NCBI GenBank assembly: GCA_036403035.1
Contig: DASWRT010000045.1
Location: 1 to 14,401, forward strand
Direction: 5' to 3'
From: DASWRT01 sp036403035
Lineage (GTDB): Bacteria; Pseudomonadota; Alphaproteobacteria; ATCC43930; CGMCC-115725
DNA: 14,401 bases
The position numbers were made by a program, and so were the translations under genes. Below the pieces are notes generated by a model, which worked only from the letters and a program-made list of their open reading frames with translations, had not been told where the DNA came from and did not search any database. Below, piece after piece: positions 14,204 through 14,401 of this stretch; position 1 is the stretch's first letter, and each line of letters begins with the position of its first letter.

Positions 14204-14229
14204 ATCGCCCAGCCCCCGGAAGCCGCCGC

Positions 14230-14401
14230 ATGTCCTCCGCTCCAGCCGTCTCGCCCCTCCGTTCTCCCGCCGCCGCCGATCCGGTCCGCGAGGCCCGCAT
14301 CGATCTGGCCGCCGCCTTCCGCTGGGCGGCCCGGCTCGGATTCCATGAGGGCACGTGCAACCATTTCAGCCTCGTCGTGCCCGGCAGCGCCGACCGGTAT
14401 C
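14230..14401 (+). CDS. Class II aldolase/adducin family protein (5' part only)
   Basis: The first 57 codons of a gene that runs off the window. After a Pro/Ala-rich start, residues 20-51 read RVxxx-like helix (EARIDLAAAFRWAARLGF) then HEGTCNHFSLVVPG, the N-terminal signature of class II aldolase/adducin domain proteins (N-H-x-S in the phosphate or carboxylate-binding loop). The zinc-binding histidines lie beyond the end. The ATG has GGAAG eight bases upstream. These enzymes split or isomerise sugar phosphates or act on related hydroxy-acids; the reaction cannot be told from this part. It is divergent from the CBS gene. Confidence 0.8.
   Translation, partial: MSSAPAVSPLRSPAAADPVREARIDLAAAFRWAARLGFHEGTCNHFSLVVPGSADRY

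Noticed and set aside
1..14401. tRNA, rRNA, riboswitch or intrinsic terminators with a strong U-tract
   Set aside because: No T-arm consensus, rRNA-like stretch or known riboswitch core was seen. GC-rich hairpins exist but lack a proper T-run.

Overview
The window is GC-rich DNA of roughly 70% G+C, with short intergenic gaps and third positions that are mostly G or C. Protein types, dispersed GC-rich palindromic repeats and two EcfG-type promoter matches (GGAAC, 17-nt spacer, GTT) point to an alphaproteobacterium, probably Rhodospirillales-like. This placement is inference, because no rRNA or tRNA gene is present to fix it.

Left part (1-5230). The 3' end of an unidentified gene is followed by a consensus CRP-type palindrome and a small Tyr/Pro/Gly-rich secreted protein gene, then pcm (protein-isoaspartate methyltransferase). 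Converging on pcm is a minus-strand three-gene unit: a phytanoyl-CoA-dioxygenase-like Fe(II)/2-oxoglutarate enzyme, a cupredoxin lipoprotein coupled to it by an ATGA overlap, and a sterol-desaturase/fatty-acid-hydroxylase membrane protein. A second minus-strand pair follows: enoyl-CoA hydratase and a DUF3574-type lipoprotein.

Middle (5231-9795). Divergent from the hydratase is a haloalkane dehalogenase very like DhlA of the HLD-I group, but without the cap-domain insert of DhlA. After it come about 300 bases of palindromic repeats and a YciA-type acyl-CoA thioesterase whose C-terminus carries a pentapeptide repeat. A gene-poor, lower-GC stretch leads to two small conserved-looking proteins, a single-domain cupin, and a membrane-anchored alpha/beta hydrolase preceded by an EcfG-like promoter. 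A perfect LacI-type palindrome sits between this hydrolase and the next, convergent gene.

Right part (9796-14401). A hybrid PAS-PAS-PAS-HisKA-HATPase-REC sensor kinase gene is disrupted twice, by an in-frame TGA and by a one-base insertion, and is called a pseudogene. Upstream lies lower-GC noncoding DNA holding a 142-bp element with near-perfect 19-bp terminal inverted repeats flanked by AAAAAA, and a REP-like hairpin cluster. Then come a small lipoprotein gene, a tandem-CBS-domain gene with a textbook EcfG promoter match, and the start of a class II aldolase/adducin-family gene running off the window.

Most genes are housekeeping or small accessory metabolism and stress functions. I see no defence system, CRISPR array, prophage or biosynthetic cluster. 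The strongest leads are the DhlA-like dehalogenase, the dioxygenase/cupredoxin/hydroxylase operon, the two general-stress promoter matches, the MITE-like element and the doubly broken kinase.
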